From positions 372,001 to 436,000 of the forward strand of contig CAOLHI010000250.1 in NCBI GenBank assembly GCA_948474755.1: a stretch of DNA of 64,000 nt. Reading direction: 5' to 3'. The translations under genes were made by a program, and so were the position numbers. The notes under the pieces were generated by a model. It was not told where the DNA came from, made no database searches, and saw nothing but the letters and a program-made list of their open reading frames with translations. Positions 1 to 9,900 of this stretch are shown here, piece by piece. This DNA is from Ctenosaura bakeri (lineage: Eukaryota; Chordata; Lepidosauria; Squamata; Iguanidae). How positions within the stretch are numbered: position 1 is the stretch's first letter; each line of letters begins with the position of its first letter.

Positions 1-689
1 TTTAAACTGCTGGTCACAGGGGGTCACTCTCATTGTAAATGGATTTTGGGTTGTAAAAATATGTGAGATTAGCTTTTAAGGCATCACCAAAGAAGGCTAG
101 TCTTGCAAAAACCATGGGACACAAAAGCAGAATGGACGCCAGTTATAAGGTCCCCATGTAATTTCTCTGTTCATATTTGCCGAGAATCCCGTCATGTGAC
201 CTCCTTAAAAGCTGGCCATTTGGCTCCTTTAACCGAAGGCTGCTCTCTGGAGTGCTTTCCCTTACACTCCCAAGTTACAGTTCTAACTGTGGCCATGCAC
301 ATCCATTGTCATATCAAAAGTTGTGTGCATTTTTCAATATAAGAATAGCCACATTAATTGTTGTGTTTTGCCTTAATCCTGACAGAGAGTTAATTCCCAC
401 ATCAGTTTCCTGATGTGAAATCATTCAAGCATGATAAAATACATTTTTAAAATAAATTTTATTAAACATTTTCCAATACAATAAAAAAAATCAGGATAAA
501 TAGAAAGAAAGAGAGAGAGCAAGAGAGAGGGTGATAAAATACATAATTCCTCACGAATGACCTTTATATGGACACACAAATATGTGCACAAATAGAATGT
601 GAGAACAGGCCTTCACAGTCTAACAGGAGAAAGCTTAAGGACTTGCTGTGAGTTGTTCCCCATGACAGGTATCATCTGCTTCAATTGCA
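1..689. other. No gene seen; A-rich and purine tract at 440-530
   Basis: No coding or RNA gene is recognisable. Positions 440-490 are A/T-rich and, read on the minus strand, resemble the tail of an L1 3' UTR. A purine run of GAAA and GAGA units follows at about 500-530. The L1 reading is weak because no ORF2 sequence is attached. Confidence 0.3.
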
Positions 690-984
690 TACTATGTAGG
701 TCCAATACTTCTGGTCAGTGAAGACAGCAGACAAGAAGAAAATCAACTCATTTGAAATGTTGTGCTGAATTCTACAGACACCATGGCCTGCCAAAAAGAC
801 AAATAAACGCACCTTAGAGCAAATCAAGCCTGAATTCTCCCTAAAAGCCAAGGTGACCAAACTGAGACTATCGTACTTTGGACATATCATGAGAAGACAT
901 AACTCAGTAGAAAGGCTAATAATGCTTGGTAAGGTAAAAGGCAGGTGGAAAAGAAAAAGAATGCATTATAGATTTATAGACTTA
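690..984 (+). mobile_element. BovB (RTE) LINE, ORF2 C-terminal fragment, part 1
   Basis: The plus strand translates to the C-terminal part of a BovB-type ORF2, downstream of the reverse transcriptase core. Recognisable blocks are SVKTADKKKINSFEMLC near 717-765, TPWPAKKTNK near 779-808 and YFGHIMRR near 871-897, then a basic KGRWKRKR stretch. These match the order known for BovB C-termini. At least one in-frame stop lies after FEMLC, where the family has a tryptophan, so the copy is dead. The reading breaks at 984, where a MITE is inserted, and resumes at about 1159. BovB is the accepted source of machinery for Sauria-type SINEs. Confidence 0.85.
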
Positions 985-1155
985 GGCCATTTCCACACTA
1001 GACTGTTATGGCGCTATTATTCCAATTTCAACATCCTCTGGAATCCTGGGGTTTGCAGTATAGGGAGGGGCTGGCCCTAAACTGCAAACCCCAGGATTCC
1101 ATAGGATGTTGAAAGTGGAATAATAGCGCTATAGCAGTCTAGTGCAGAAACGGCC
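985..1155. mobile_element. Palindromic MITE, family A (short form), inside BovB
   Basis: This 171-bp foldback starts GGCCATTTCC and ends in the complement, with arms that pair along almost their whole length (central TTAGGG...CCCTAAA). The flanks are TTA on the left and TCA on the right, a one-mismatch 3-bp duplication. Ends and duplication length suggest a non-autonomous PIF/Harbinger-type transposon, but no transposase is present to prove it. It interrupts the BovB 3' end. Confidence 0.8.
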
Positions 1156-1289
1156 TCAGTCAAGGAAGCCACAGATTGAATCTGTAAGACCAGAGCAGCG
1201 CTGTTGATCTTAGGATGACTTAGAGGCCTCTCTTTCATATGGTCACCATAAGTCAAAGCTGACTTGATGGCACATAAAAACAACACATC
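1156..1289 (+). mobile_element. BovB LINE 3' end, part 2
   Basis: This continues the BovB ORF2 beyond the MITE. VKEATD near 1160-1177 and, in a shifted frame, RPLFHMVT near 1224-1247 lead to a terminal LDGT plus stop near 1262-1277. A tail rich in AAC follows. The sequence from CCATAAGTCAAAGC to GGCACATAAAAACAAC matches the tails of the Sauria-type SINEs in this window. Frameshift and stops show it is a relic. Confidence 0.85.
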
Positions 1290-1486
1290 TGGAATACTGC
1301 ATATGGTCAAAGCCAAACAAACTGGGACTTCATTCATTGTTTTTGAAACATTTCCACTAGTTCTCCACCCATCCACTGTTATTTCATGGGTCACTATAGG
1401 CCTTTACACTGACTGGTCCATTTGGAAATAAAATATTTCCAATTTCTTCTATTGATGCAAAAAGAGAATAATAGTGGTTTGGATCA

Positions 1487-1612
1487 TATTGGTTAGTCCC
1501 ATTGAGACTAAACCCAGTGCATCACTTGTTGAATGGTGAGTCAACACCCAAGCAAATTCTATACTTTGAATGGGTCTATATAAGCTAGGTCTAACAATAG
1601 GATACAGGCCAA
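1487..1612. repeat. Foldback repeat, family C
   Basis: The left part (GTTAGTCCCATTGAGACTAA) and the right part (GGGTCTATATAAGCTAGGTC, then TAACAATAGGATAC) are imperfect inverted repeats about 125 bp apart. The same pattern returns near 6434, 24368, 43345 and 57421. It looks like an old MITE; the superfamily is not identified. Confidence 0.5.
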
Positions 1613-3671
1613 CGATGTTTAAAGTAATAGTCACAAAAGTGTGATACATCTGAGTTTCCTTTGGACATTTTTACACACAGATGAGACATTGATTGTTGTG
1701 GGTTTTCAACACAATACAATTTAAAGTTAAAAAACCAGTATAATAATATCAGTCAAGAAATATCAGTTCAGAGAATATTACATCAAATTAAACAGTCCAA
1801 ATAATACTAATGGTTAAATAATGTCTTCCAAAAATGATAAATGAGCCAAGGAGCAAGTAGAAGGATAATGTTATGAATACAAGAAATAAATGCAAACTGA
1901 TACTGAAGAAGCTGTAATGGGAGTTAAAAATCTTAGATTTGAGAATGATGAATAAGTTGAAAGAAGACCGAAAGTCTCTAAAAAAATTTGAAGACAGAGA
2001 AGGAGAGGAAATGCTGCCATGGGAATTGAGAAGAGGGGTGCCCATAAGCTCAGAGATGTCAAAAGTTGCTCCAGAAAAGAAGGGAAGCAAACTCTCATTG
2101 ATTTCCCCCACAACCATGCAAAACACACACACACACCATTTCACTATGCACAAACAAGCCCCAGCTCATCTATACCTACAGATATTCTAACTCTGTAGGT
2201 TGATTACTTTCTGAAAGATCAAGAATCCTACAGAGCTAGCTTTGTAGCCAACAAAGAGTAAGTGATTTCCAACACTGCACAATGCTCATGCAAATGATAA
2301 TAAGAAGGCAATGCCATCTTAACAATAATGAAAAGAGAGCTGCAACTTCAGAATTGGAATCACTCAAAGGCCACCTAAGCATTTGTAGGTGGATCATCCA
2401 AATGGCTGGAAATGATTATTGTACTTTAGCACAGCATCACCATCTACTAACATTCAGCAGACATATTTTATTTTTAAACCATTGTTTGGAGAAAAGAAAG
2501 AAAAACACCCAGTGCAGCAATATATCAAAGGTTAAGATCTCTCCACTTCACCAGGTGGAATATCAGAGACTAGAAGGTTGTGATAGTTTCTCCACTGAGA
2601 CCTGCATGCTATCTTGGTTTATGTCATATTGACTGACATTCTTTCAGCCATTTTTTTCCACACATGAGCTATGCAATGTTTTTCTTTCTACTCCTACGAT
2701 CATCCTCATGGAGCATGTAATTACCTTCTCTCTTTTTTTTCCTTGATTTGATCTGTCATCAAGGTTGTGTTTTCCCCTTCTCCCCCTCCAATTCCCCTTT
2801 TCTTATAGCCATGAGTTTCGGCCAGCAATACCCACATGGCCTGTTCTGCAGTGAGCCAGTTCCTCAATAGGAAAGTAAAACAAACAAGATCAAAAAGTTG
2901 CTGATGTAAGCAGATGTCAAGTGGCCCCCTGGGATCCCTACTTAACCTCTTGCTCCAGCTTGGTTGGACCCTGATGAGAAATCCATTGGTGGCAAATAGG
3001 GTTGTTTTCCTAAAGCATTTGCCAACGTTACTATAGAAATCATCAGCTGGACTGTTTGGTTCATTCACTTGTTTGGATACAACTAATGACAGACAGATTG
3101 AGAGATAATAGATTATGGACAGACATCACAATACCTATCTGGAATTTGGTAAATGTTGACATTCACATATAAATCTTGATAGTTGCAGAAAATAAACTGA
3201 ATGTCCAAAACTGAATGGATACATAGGTGAATATCCAAAAAGTGGGGAAGCTATATTACAATGTTAAGGCCTACTCCAGGGAAGGGAATGGTTGGCTTCT
3301 CCTGATGCTTTTGAACTGTAGTTCCAAACAGCCTTAGCTAGTATAGACAGTGATGAAGAATGCTGAGTGCTGTAGTCCAATACATACACAATTCTCATCC
3401 CTGACCTAATTCATCTGCTAGTCCCAAAAAGAACAGATCAACTGAATCAACAAATATATGTTAGTGTTGTTTACCATATGCCCACTGATTCTCTAGGTTC
3501 ATTCTAATTGAAGCTAGGAACTGGATTTAGGTGAGTGTCCTTCACTTTCCCAAGTACTGAGGAGTTCATGGCACAGTGCAAGAGGAGTCCATTTCCTTTG
3601 AATAAAAAAATCCTGAAGATTTATAATATCCCTGCAATATATGCTTTTCTTGCACACATACAACCAGGGCC
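1613..3671. other. Unassigned intergenic stretch
   Basis: No gene is recognised. A short CA run lies at 2124-2136. A fragment of a dispersed repeat with an 'AACTGTAGTTCC ... CTGTAGTCC' foldback signature lies near 3290-3400. The remaining open frames have no recognisable domain. Confidence 0.4.
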
Positions 3672-3883
3672 TTGTTGTTATTGCCATTATTGTTGTGTGC
3701 CTTCAAGTCATTTCTGACTTATGACAACCCTAAGACAAACCTATCACATGGTTTTCTAGGGCTAAGTGCGTGTGTGACACACCCAAGGTCACCCATTGGG
3801 TTTCCGTGGTTAAGCAGGGAATCAACCCTTGGTCTCAAGGGTTGTATTCCAACACTCCAACCACTACAACACACTGGCTCTCC
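3672..3883 (-). mobile_element. Sauria-type tRNA-derived SINE
   Basis: On the minus strand the order is a tRNA-like head (GAGAGCCAGTGTGTTGTAGTGG at the right edge, with a B-box-like GGTTGATTCC), a conserved body containing CCCAATGGGTGACC, and a tail AAGTCAGAAATGACTTGAAG then GCACACAACAAT at the left edge. The tail matches the BovB 3' end at 1240-1289. The middle is the shorter variant, lacking part of the body seen in other copies. Confidence 0.85.
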
Positions 3884-3913
3884 AATCAGAGTGTAGGGTA
3901 TAGGGAAGCCAAA

Positions 3914-4347
3914 GGCCATTTCCGCGTTAGTATTTTAAAATGGTGCAGAGCAACCTCCAACGGAGGTCTTCTGCACCATAAAGTGGACTGGGGTGGACTA
4001 CTGGTCCAACTGGTCGCACGGCGTGTTTTTTAAAAACCTCTTTTGAGAGGTTTTTTAAAAACACGGAGCACGCAACCCCGTGCTGCTCCGTCGCCTGGCT
4101 CTGAAGCAGATTTGCAGGTGTGTGCAAATGCATGTCTGCAGATCTGCCGGGGGCAGGCTTCTGGCTGGCGAGCTTCTCCAGTTGGTGGAGAGCCTCCACC
4201 AACCGGAAGCTGCCATTTGGGACGCCGGAGGACTGCGGAGCAGTGAACTCGCGCTGCTCTGCGTGGCGACAGACTTGCCCGGCCGCTGGTAAGCTCCGTT
4301 TTCAGGTGTTTTGGGGCGTTTCCCCCCACACACATGCAGAAAGAGCC
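3914..4347. mobile_element. GC-rich non-autonomous DNA transposon built of hairpins
   Basis: The left end GGCCATTTCCGC and right end GCAGAAAGAGCC are imperfect inverted ends, flanked on both sides by AAA, a candidate 3-bp duplication. The ends resemble MITE family A but the interior is unrelated. It holds several hairpins: GGTGCAGA...TCTGCACC, a pair around GAGGTTTTTTAAAAAC, and GTTGGTGGAG/CTCCACCAAC. It is far richer in G, C and CpG than its surroundings. Open frames on both strands across it follow from composition and show no domain. No transposase is present. Confidence 0.6.
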
Positions 4348-4801
4348 AAAAACATTCCTATAAGGAGATAATATTGCTGGCATACCTTCATAGAGGTATA
4401 AAAGCTTTTTTCTATCCTTGATTTCATTTTGTTTTTATTCTGTTCATTTTTTGTTATTAAAGACCTCATTCTTTTCCAAATCATTTAGAAAAATTTCTTT
4501 CATTCATGGAAATGAAATTTAATACTCATATTGTGGGGGAGGCACTTTCTTTATGTGAGAACTGAGAATGTTCAGTGATAGGGCCTGCCCCAAACATTTT
4601 GTTGCCTGTGGAAGAGGCCAAGGTGTTGCTTTCCATCCTCAACTGATGACCGAACTGGCAATTGAACCTTGCTTGAACATAGGTGACAGGAGAGTGTTCT
4701 GGAAGCAGTAGCCTAACTTAGAGGTCACAGAGCATATCATGTGAAACATGCAACTGTATCCATTCTTTTTCTCTCAGCCCCCTGAAGCAGCTGCCCCACT
4801 C

Positions 4802-5209
4802 ATGCCATTTCTGCATGACAACACTCTTCTGCATCATCACGCTGCAATCCCAGGTCCGGAAGGGAGAGTGTCAGCAACACTCCCCTCCACACCTGCTCAC
4901 TCCATTTGGAAGAGAGCACAATGGCACCGCCTCTCCCTTCTGCAGTGCAGCTGGGCACTTTCTATTGCTGCACTACAGAAGGAAGCATCACAATTGCACT
5001 TCCATGGCTTCCACATGGCCAGGAATGATGGGAGCACCATACAATCACAGGCACAAAATGGATTTTTTCCATTTTGTGAAAACTGTTTGAGTGCGACGCT
5101 TGGAGATGAGATGGCAGCAGGCTGGCAACATTATCATGCAGAAGCATGACCTGCTGACCGCTGCCATCCTGTCTCAGAAGCAGCACAGCCTCGTCGAGCA
5201 GAAATGGTA
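4802..5209. mobile_element. Possible second hairpin-bearing DNA transposon
   Basis: The left edge GCCATTTCTGC and right edge GCAGAAATGG are inverted copies about 405 bp apart and resemble the ends of MITE family A. An internal perfect hairpin, CACAAAATGGA / TCCATTTTGTG, lies near 5052-5078. No clean target duplication is visible, so the boundaries are approximate. The 133-codon open frame across it shows no known domain. Confidence 0.45.
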
Positions 5210-5304
5210 CCAGTCTAATGGTAGGGCCAGTGTCACCCAGTAGACACAGAACGCTTATTTACTCTTGAGAGAGTGGGAGAGAGAAAGAAGAGAACTCTTC
5301 ACAT

Positions 5305-5517
5305 TTGTTATTGTGTGCCTTCAAGGCATAAGTTGGACTTCAAGTCAAGGCCAACTTTATGGTGACTCTAAGGCAAACCTATCACAGAGTCTTCTGGAGC
5401 TGAAAGTGTGTGATACACCTAAGGTCATCCAGTGGGTTTCCATGGCTGAGCAGGGAACTGAACTCTGGACTCCAGGGTTGTAGTCCATGCTGAAACCACT
5501 GCACCTTGCTGGTTCTC
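5305..5517 (-). mobile_element. Sauria-type SINE
   Basis: This is a minus-strand copy with the tRNA-like head at the right (CCAGCAAGGTGCAGTGG) and the tail at the left (GCCTTGAAGGCACACAATAA). The body is the short variant, as at 3672. A local duplication of the tail region (TTCAAGGCATAAG ... TTCAAGTCAAGG) is present. Confidence 0.85.
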
Positions 5518-6433
5518 AAGGTAAATTGTGTTGTCCCAGGGGGCAAGAGGTTTTCAGGAGAAAGCATTGGCCATGTATTTCAACACATTTTTAAATAATC
5601 AATTTTGATTTCACCTTTTAACTTTCTGAGTATATCAGCATCTTACAAAAGAAGTCTTAAAACTAGTTATTCTTCTTCCAGTCATAGCGCTATGGGTGGG
5701 CCAGATTTAGCTATTGCAGCCTAAAAACAAGGGCATACTGCCCCACTTTGAAGGGATTGGGGACTTCAATTAAACTGATTTCTTGACAAGGCATATTGAG
5801 TCATCTTGAGCTATTTCATCTCTACTAATTTAGCAGCCAATTACACTGAGACATTTGGCATCCATGAGATGGCTTTTGGAATTATTCCTACTGATGCCTT
5901 CCATATGTGTACATTTCATCAGATGTGAATGTTATCCTTTTTTTTCATTTTTTTTAAATCTCATTTGTAAGCTCATCTTTGAACAAGTTACATAAACAAG
6001 ACATTTGATGAAAGCAGACAAGCATTTATCAATTGCCTCCCACACCTACAATGTCTATGCGACTAACTGTAAATTGATTAACTGTTATCCTGCCAAGTAA
6101 TGAAGAGAACTTTATCACACCTGCAAGAGACAGAGGCTGAAAAAAACACAGGATGGTACAGTTATTCTCATCTTTTGGCAGGCTGGATAACAAAAGTTTG
6201 TTTGGAATTGCACCTCCTAGAATCCATCAGCTAGAATGACCAATTGTACCCCTCCCCTCAAAAAAGTTTTTCAAATTCAGTCCCAGAGATAGGGCATGAA
6301 GGCAATAAGCTATTAGTTACTTACCAACCATCTGGCCTTGAGGCCCTGTAAATGCCAGCTGGATCTATGTATACTGAAGGATGATTCATTCAGCTCAGCA
6401 CAGTATCTTTCAACCAACATGCCCAACACAACA
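5518..6433. other. Unassigned stretch
   Basis: I see no gene or classifiable repeat apart from T-rich runs near 5938-5957. Confidence 0.4.
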
Positions 6434-6562
6434 CAGATGCCTGAATTCTACTGGTAGTCCCAACTCAAGTAGACCCATGACTTAAGGAGGGGGGTTATAC
6501 AACCCTTGATTCAGTGGGTCTATTCCACTCAAGACTAACTAGTAAGATTCAGGCCAAGGATT
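6434..6562. repeat. Foldback repeat, family C
   Basis: GTAGTCCCAACTCAAGTAGA at the left pairs with TCTATTCCACTCAAGACTAA at the right. It is homologous to the element at 1487-1612. Confidence 0.5.
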
Positions 6563-6711
6563 CATTTGTGTGAATTGTATTGTAACTATTCTTAAAAGAA
6601 TTGCTATACCAAAGATTGTAATTGTTATCTTTAGTCTCTTTACAATTATTTCATAGTAGCCCAAACCCCTCCACATTTGAGTTAAAAGATTTGTGGGAGT
6701 TCACTACAATT

Positions 6712-6933
6712 ATGTGCATTTATGTGCCTTCAAATCACTTGGTCCACCTATGGTGACCTCATAAATTTCATAGAGCAAGAAATACTCAGAGATGGTTTTG
6801 TCAGTTCCTTCCTCTGAAATATAGCCTATAGCACCTGGTATTGTTGGCAGTCTCCCATCCAAGTACTAAGCAGAGCTGACCCTGCTTAGCTTCCAAGATC
6901 AGACAGGATCTGGTGCTTTCAGGGTATTTAGCC
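6712..6933 (-). mobile_element. 5S rRNA-derived SINE (5S-Sauria type)
   Basis: Positions 6823-6933, read on the minus strand, match most of 5S rRNA with several substitutions. Clear blocks are the complements of CTCCCATCCAAGTACTAA and CCCTGCTTAGCTTCC, plus GATCAGAC. The 5S part is fused to a body ending at the left in the BovB-type tail (complement of TATGTGCCTTCAAATCA). A 5S head in place of a tRNA head, with the same tail as the tRNA-headed SINEs here, is the arrangement known as 5S-Sauria SINE. The substitutions show an old copy, not a functional 5S gene. Confidence 0.85.
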
Positions 6934-9900
6934 CCACCACCACTACAATTTTATAGCCATATTATCTTTCCTTTTATACAAGGATGAATGTTAATACATG
7001 TTATTTATAAAAATGTCTGATACAACCTTATCCAGCTAATATGAATTATTAATACATTTAAGAGCTATGTCCACAACCATACCATTTTGTAGAGATGAGG
7101 TACAGCTAACAATTAATTATTGCTCTTACTACGATAGCTTACTACGATAGCTGTTGTTACATGACATCCTCTCCCCACTTCTTTCAAACGGATGCACAAG
7201 ATCAAAATATAGTAGATACAAGTAATCCTTTTTTTTTTTAAAGGCATTTTCTTTTCAACTGGGGGGAAGGGGATGGCAGGCTCCTGATATATACCATGGC
7301 AGGACTTCTCTCCTTAATCAAAAGCATTTGATGGCTGACCGTTAATAATATGTTTGTCGGTAACTGTAGTCTACTTCAGTCAATGTTCTTTGAACTGAAG
7401 TATCATATTTGGGTACGTTGCGAGTCCACAGTGGGTTTTACAGAGCATATGATTTCACCTTGTCTTTGTGTGAGGAGATTCAAGTTGCCTATGAAATGAC
7501 ATGCTGAGGCAATGGATCATCTACAGAGAATGATAGGCAATGGGCGCAACTTTTCCAAGATGTGTACTGCTATATTTCAAGCATTGTAGAGCATGGTGAT
7601 GAATGTGATATCATATACCATTGAGTACAGTTCAGTCTTGCAATTCAAGAAGACTTTCATAGTAGAACCAGGAGGCTGGGGGCCTCTTTTTTCCCACTAC
7701 AGCCATGAGCAAAGGTAGCCAGCAGCAAGAGGACTGAAGATGAAATGAATTCCTGGAAAAGAGGGGGTATGATAATTCAGAAGATGATGACTTTCTTAAA
7801 AACAAAACCTGGTTCAGTGTTCACACTGGTCCACCAATGCATACCTCAGAACTGAGTTATTTTATCTGTTTAATACAGTTGAACCTAAGCATTGGCATAA
7901 GGATTGGAAAAACTCCCCAAGTGTCAAATATGCTGTAGGCAAGGTCATGCAGAATATGAACGCTAGCCGGAATGGTAGCAACATTTCCAGGTACTAGGCA
8001 CATTTGCCACCACCTTGCCACGTGTAGTGAGCTGGGCTTCTGCCACAGGCATACAGATTTTGGAGTCCTTGTCAGCATTGTGGCCAAACATTGCACTACT
8101 ACCTAATTAGTTTTTTGTTGTTTGTTTTTGCTTTTTTAGGCATTACCTTGGCAGTTTGAGGCTGGGCAAAGAGAGGAAGGCTGAGAACAGATTGAGAGAG
8201 TGAATTTTCTTCTATCACTAAGTTGCTTTCACAGTTCTCATAGTTATGGGGGGAAGGAAGATGGGTCATGCTTGTGCACTTTTATTTTTCTTTGACCCTG
8301 CATATATAACCCTTGGAAGTCCATCTTCCATCAGTTTCAGTGGCTAAATATCCATCTTCCACCAGCTACCTTCTACCAGCTTCACTGGCTAAATGGGACC
8401 CCATTTAGTCAGCCATGGGGAATTGGATTGCCAACCAGCGACAGACTGGGTAGATTTGGGTGTGTAATGCCCCAATTCTGCCATTGATTCTAAGGGGATG
8501 CTGGACTCCAACAGTTAAAGGGTTGGAATGCTTCTCTGTTGTGTACCATCTGCTACAGCATTTACCACCAATAAAGCATATCTTGTAACAGTAAGGTATG
8601 TCACTGTTCAGTACCAAACAATGTCCTTGGGAGGCCTGGAACTGCACCAAGTTCCAAAACAGAACACTACCCAACTATATCCAACCCAACTAACTATCTC
8701 CCTGCACTCTGGTTTACCATATTATCCAATTAGGCAGGTATGCCCGAACTCTGGGCTGGTTTAACTGGATTGCCCTCATGCCTGTTACTGCAATCAACTG
8801 GCTCAGACAAAGTTCTGCCCCATCTCCTAATTCCTTTGTTTACTATATCATAAGGACCTACTCCCTAGTCCCAATTATTGGCCTTGAATTCTCAGAGAAT
8901 GGGCTGCTGCTCACCTGGCAACCCAGTGGTAACCTTAAAAAATATATTTTCCAAACTCTGAATAAGAGGCTGGGCAGCCTAATCATGATCATGTAAGGGA
9001 GCTAAGCAGCTGTTTAATTACAGTATGATGCAGCAATGTTGTACAGAGCCATTTAAAAGTATATCTTAAGATCAGAATTCTTTTTGTGAACAGATTTCAA
9101 GTGGTACTAATAGATCAATTGTACAATGGGGGAGGGAGAGGTCTACAACCCTCATTCTCCACTGCTAAACCCATAAAAGACTCCCTAAATGTCTGCAGCA
9201 TTGCTGTTTTCAATTCAGAACAAAGATAGAGTCCTGGTCAACACAACCATCAAGTAATGTCACCTGCTGGCCCCACATAAGTTGCTGTACGGTATCAGAT
9301 TTTTGCTGTGCTTTTTATTATGCTCTGTTTAAAAAGGTCATGGTAGGCTGAGAATCCTAATGAAATTCAATCCTTCCATTTAACAAGGAATCTAGTGAGA
9401 TGTGTCAGATGGAAAAGGAAAAGAGTCGGAAGCGTCTTTAACTGTGGTTGCACCAAAGCTCTTTTGCAACACAGATAAAAGCACTACCTTGCTAACCGCA
9501 GTACACATCTTACTGTCACAGACATATTCATGGTTTAAAAACAAAATTGGTAGCCATGGTTGGATGACTGTTGTATTGGAAGAAACAACAGATGTCAGGC
9601 CAGTTATGACATCTAAACAATGACAGAAGTCTCCAATACATGTTACTAAATTGTGAAATAATTTGGTACAATCCCAAATTATCTGGATACTGCGCCCTGC
9701 CCCCCACCCCCTATATCTGGCAAGTCTGCATCTGAAATGTGAATATTCCCCCCCTCTTACCAAGTCCCAGGAGTGTAAGTCTAATACCACACATCTCCAG
9801 TAATCTCCATCATCACTGGTGAGGCTGTGAGTCAATTCTGTCTAGTCCATAGAGCAATAAGTAGTTTTCTAGTTGACAAGTAGTGTGGTCTCCAGAAGAT

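Noticed and set aside
3914..4347. CpG island or promoter
   Set aside because: Inverted ends, AAA flanks and serial hairpins fit a transposon better, and no gene lies next to it.
4030..4383. Cluster of overlapping open frames up to 117 codons on both strands
   Set aside because: They follow from the high GC of the hairpin-rich element at 3914-4347, which has few stop codons in any frame.
8200..8610. LTR-like layout (TATATAAC near 8300, AATAAA near 8570)
   Set aside because: No TG...CA ends, target duplication or primer binding site could be placed.
9392..9835. 147-codon minus-strand open frame
   Set aside because: Composition is unremarkable, there is no domain, and a competing plus frame overlaps it. 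Treated as chance.
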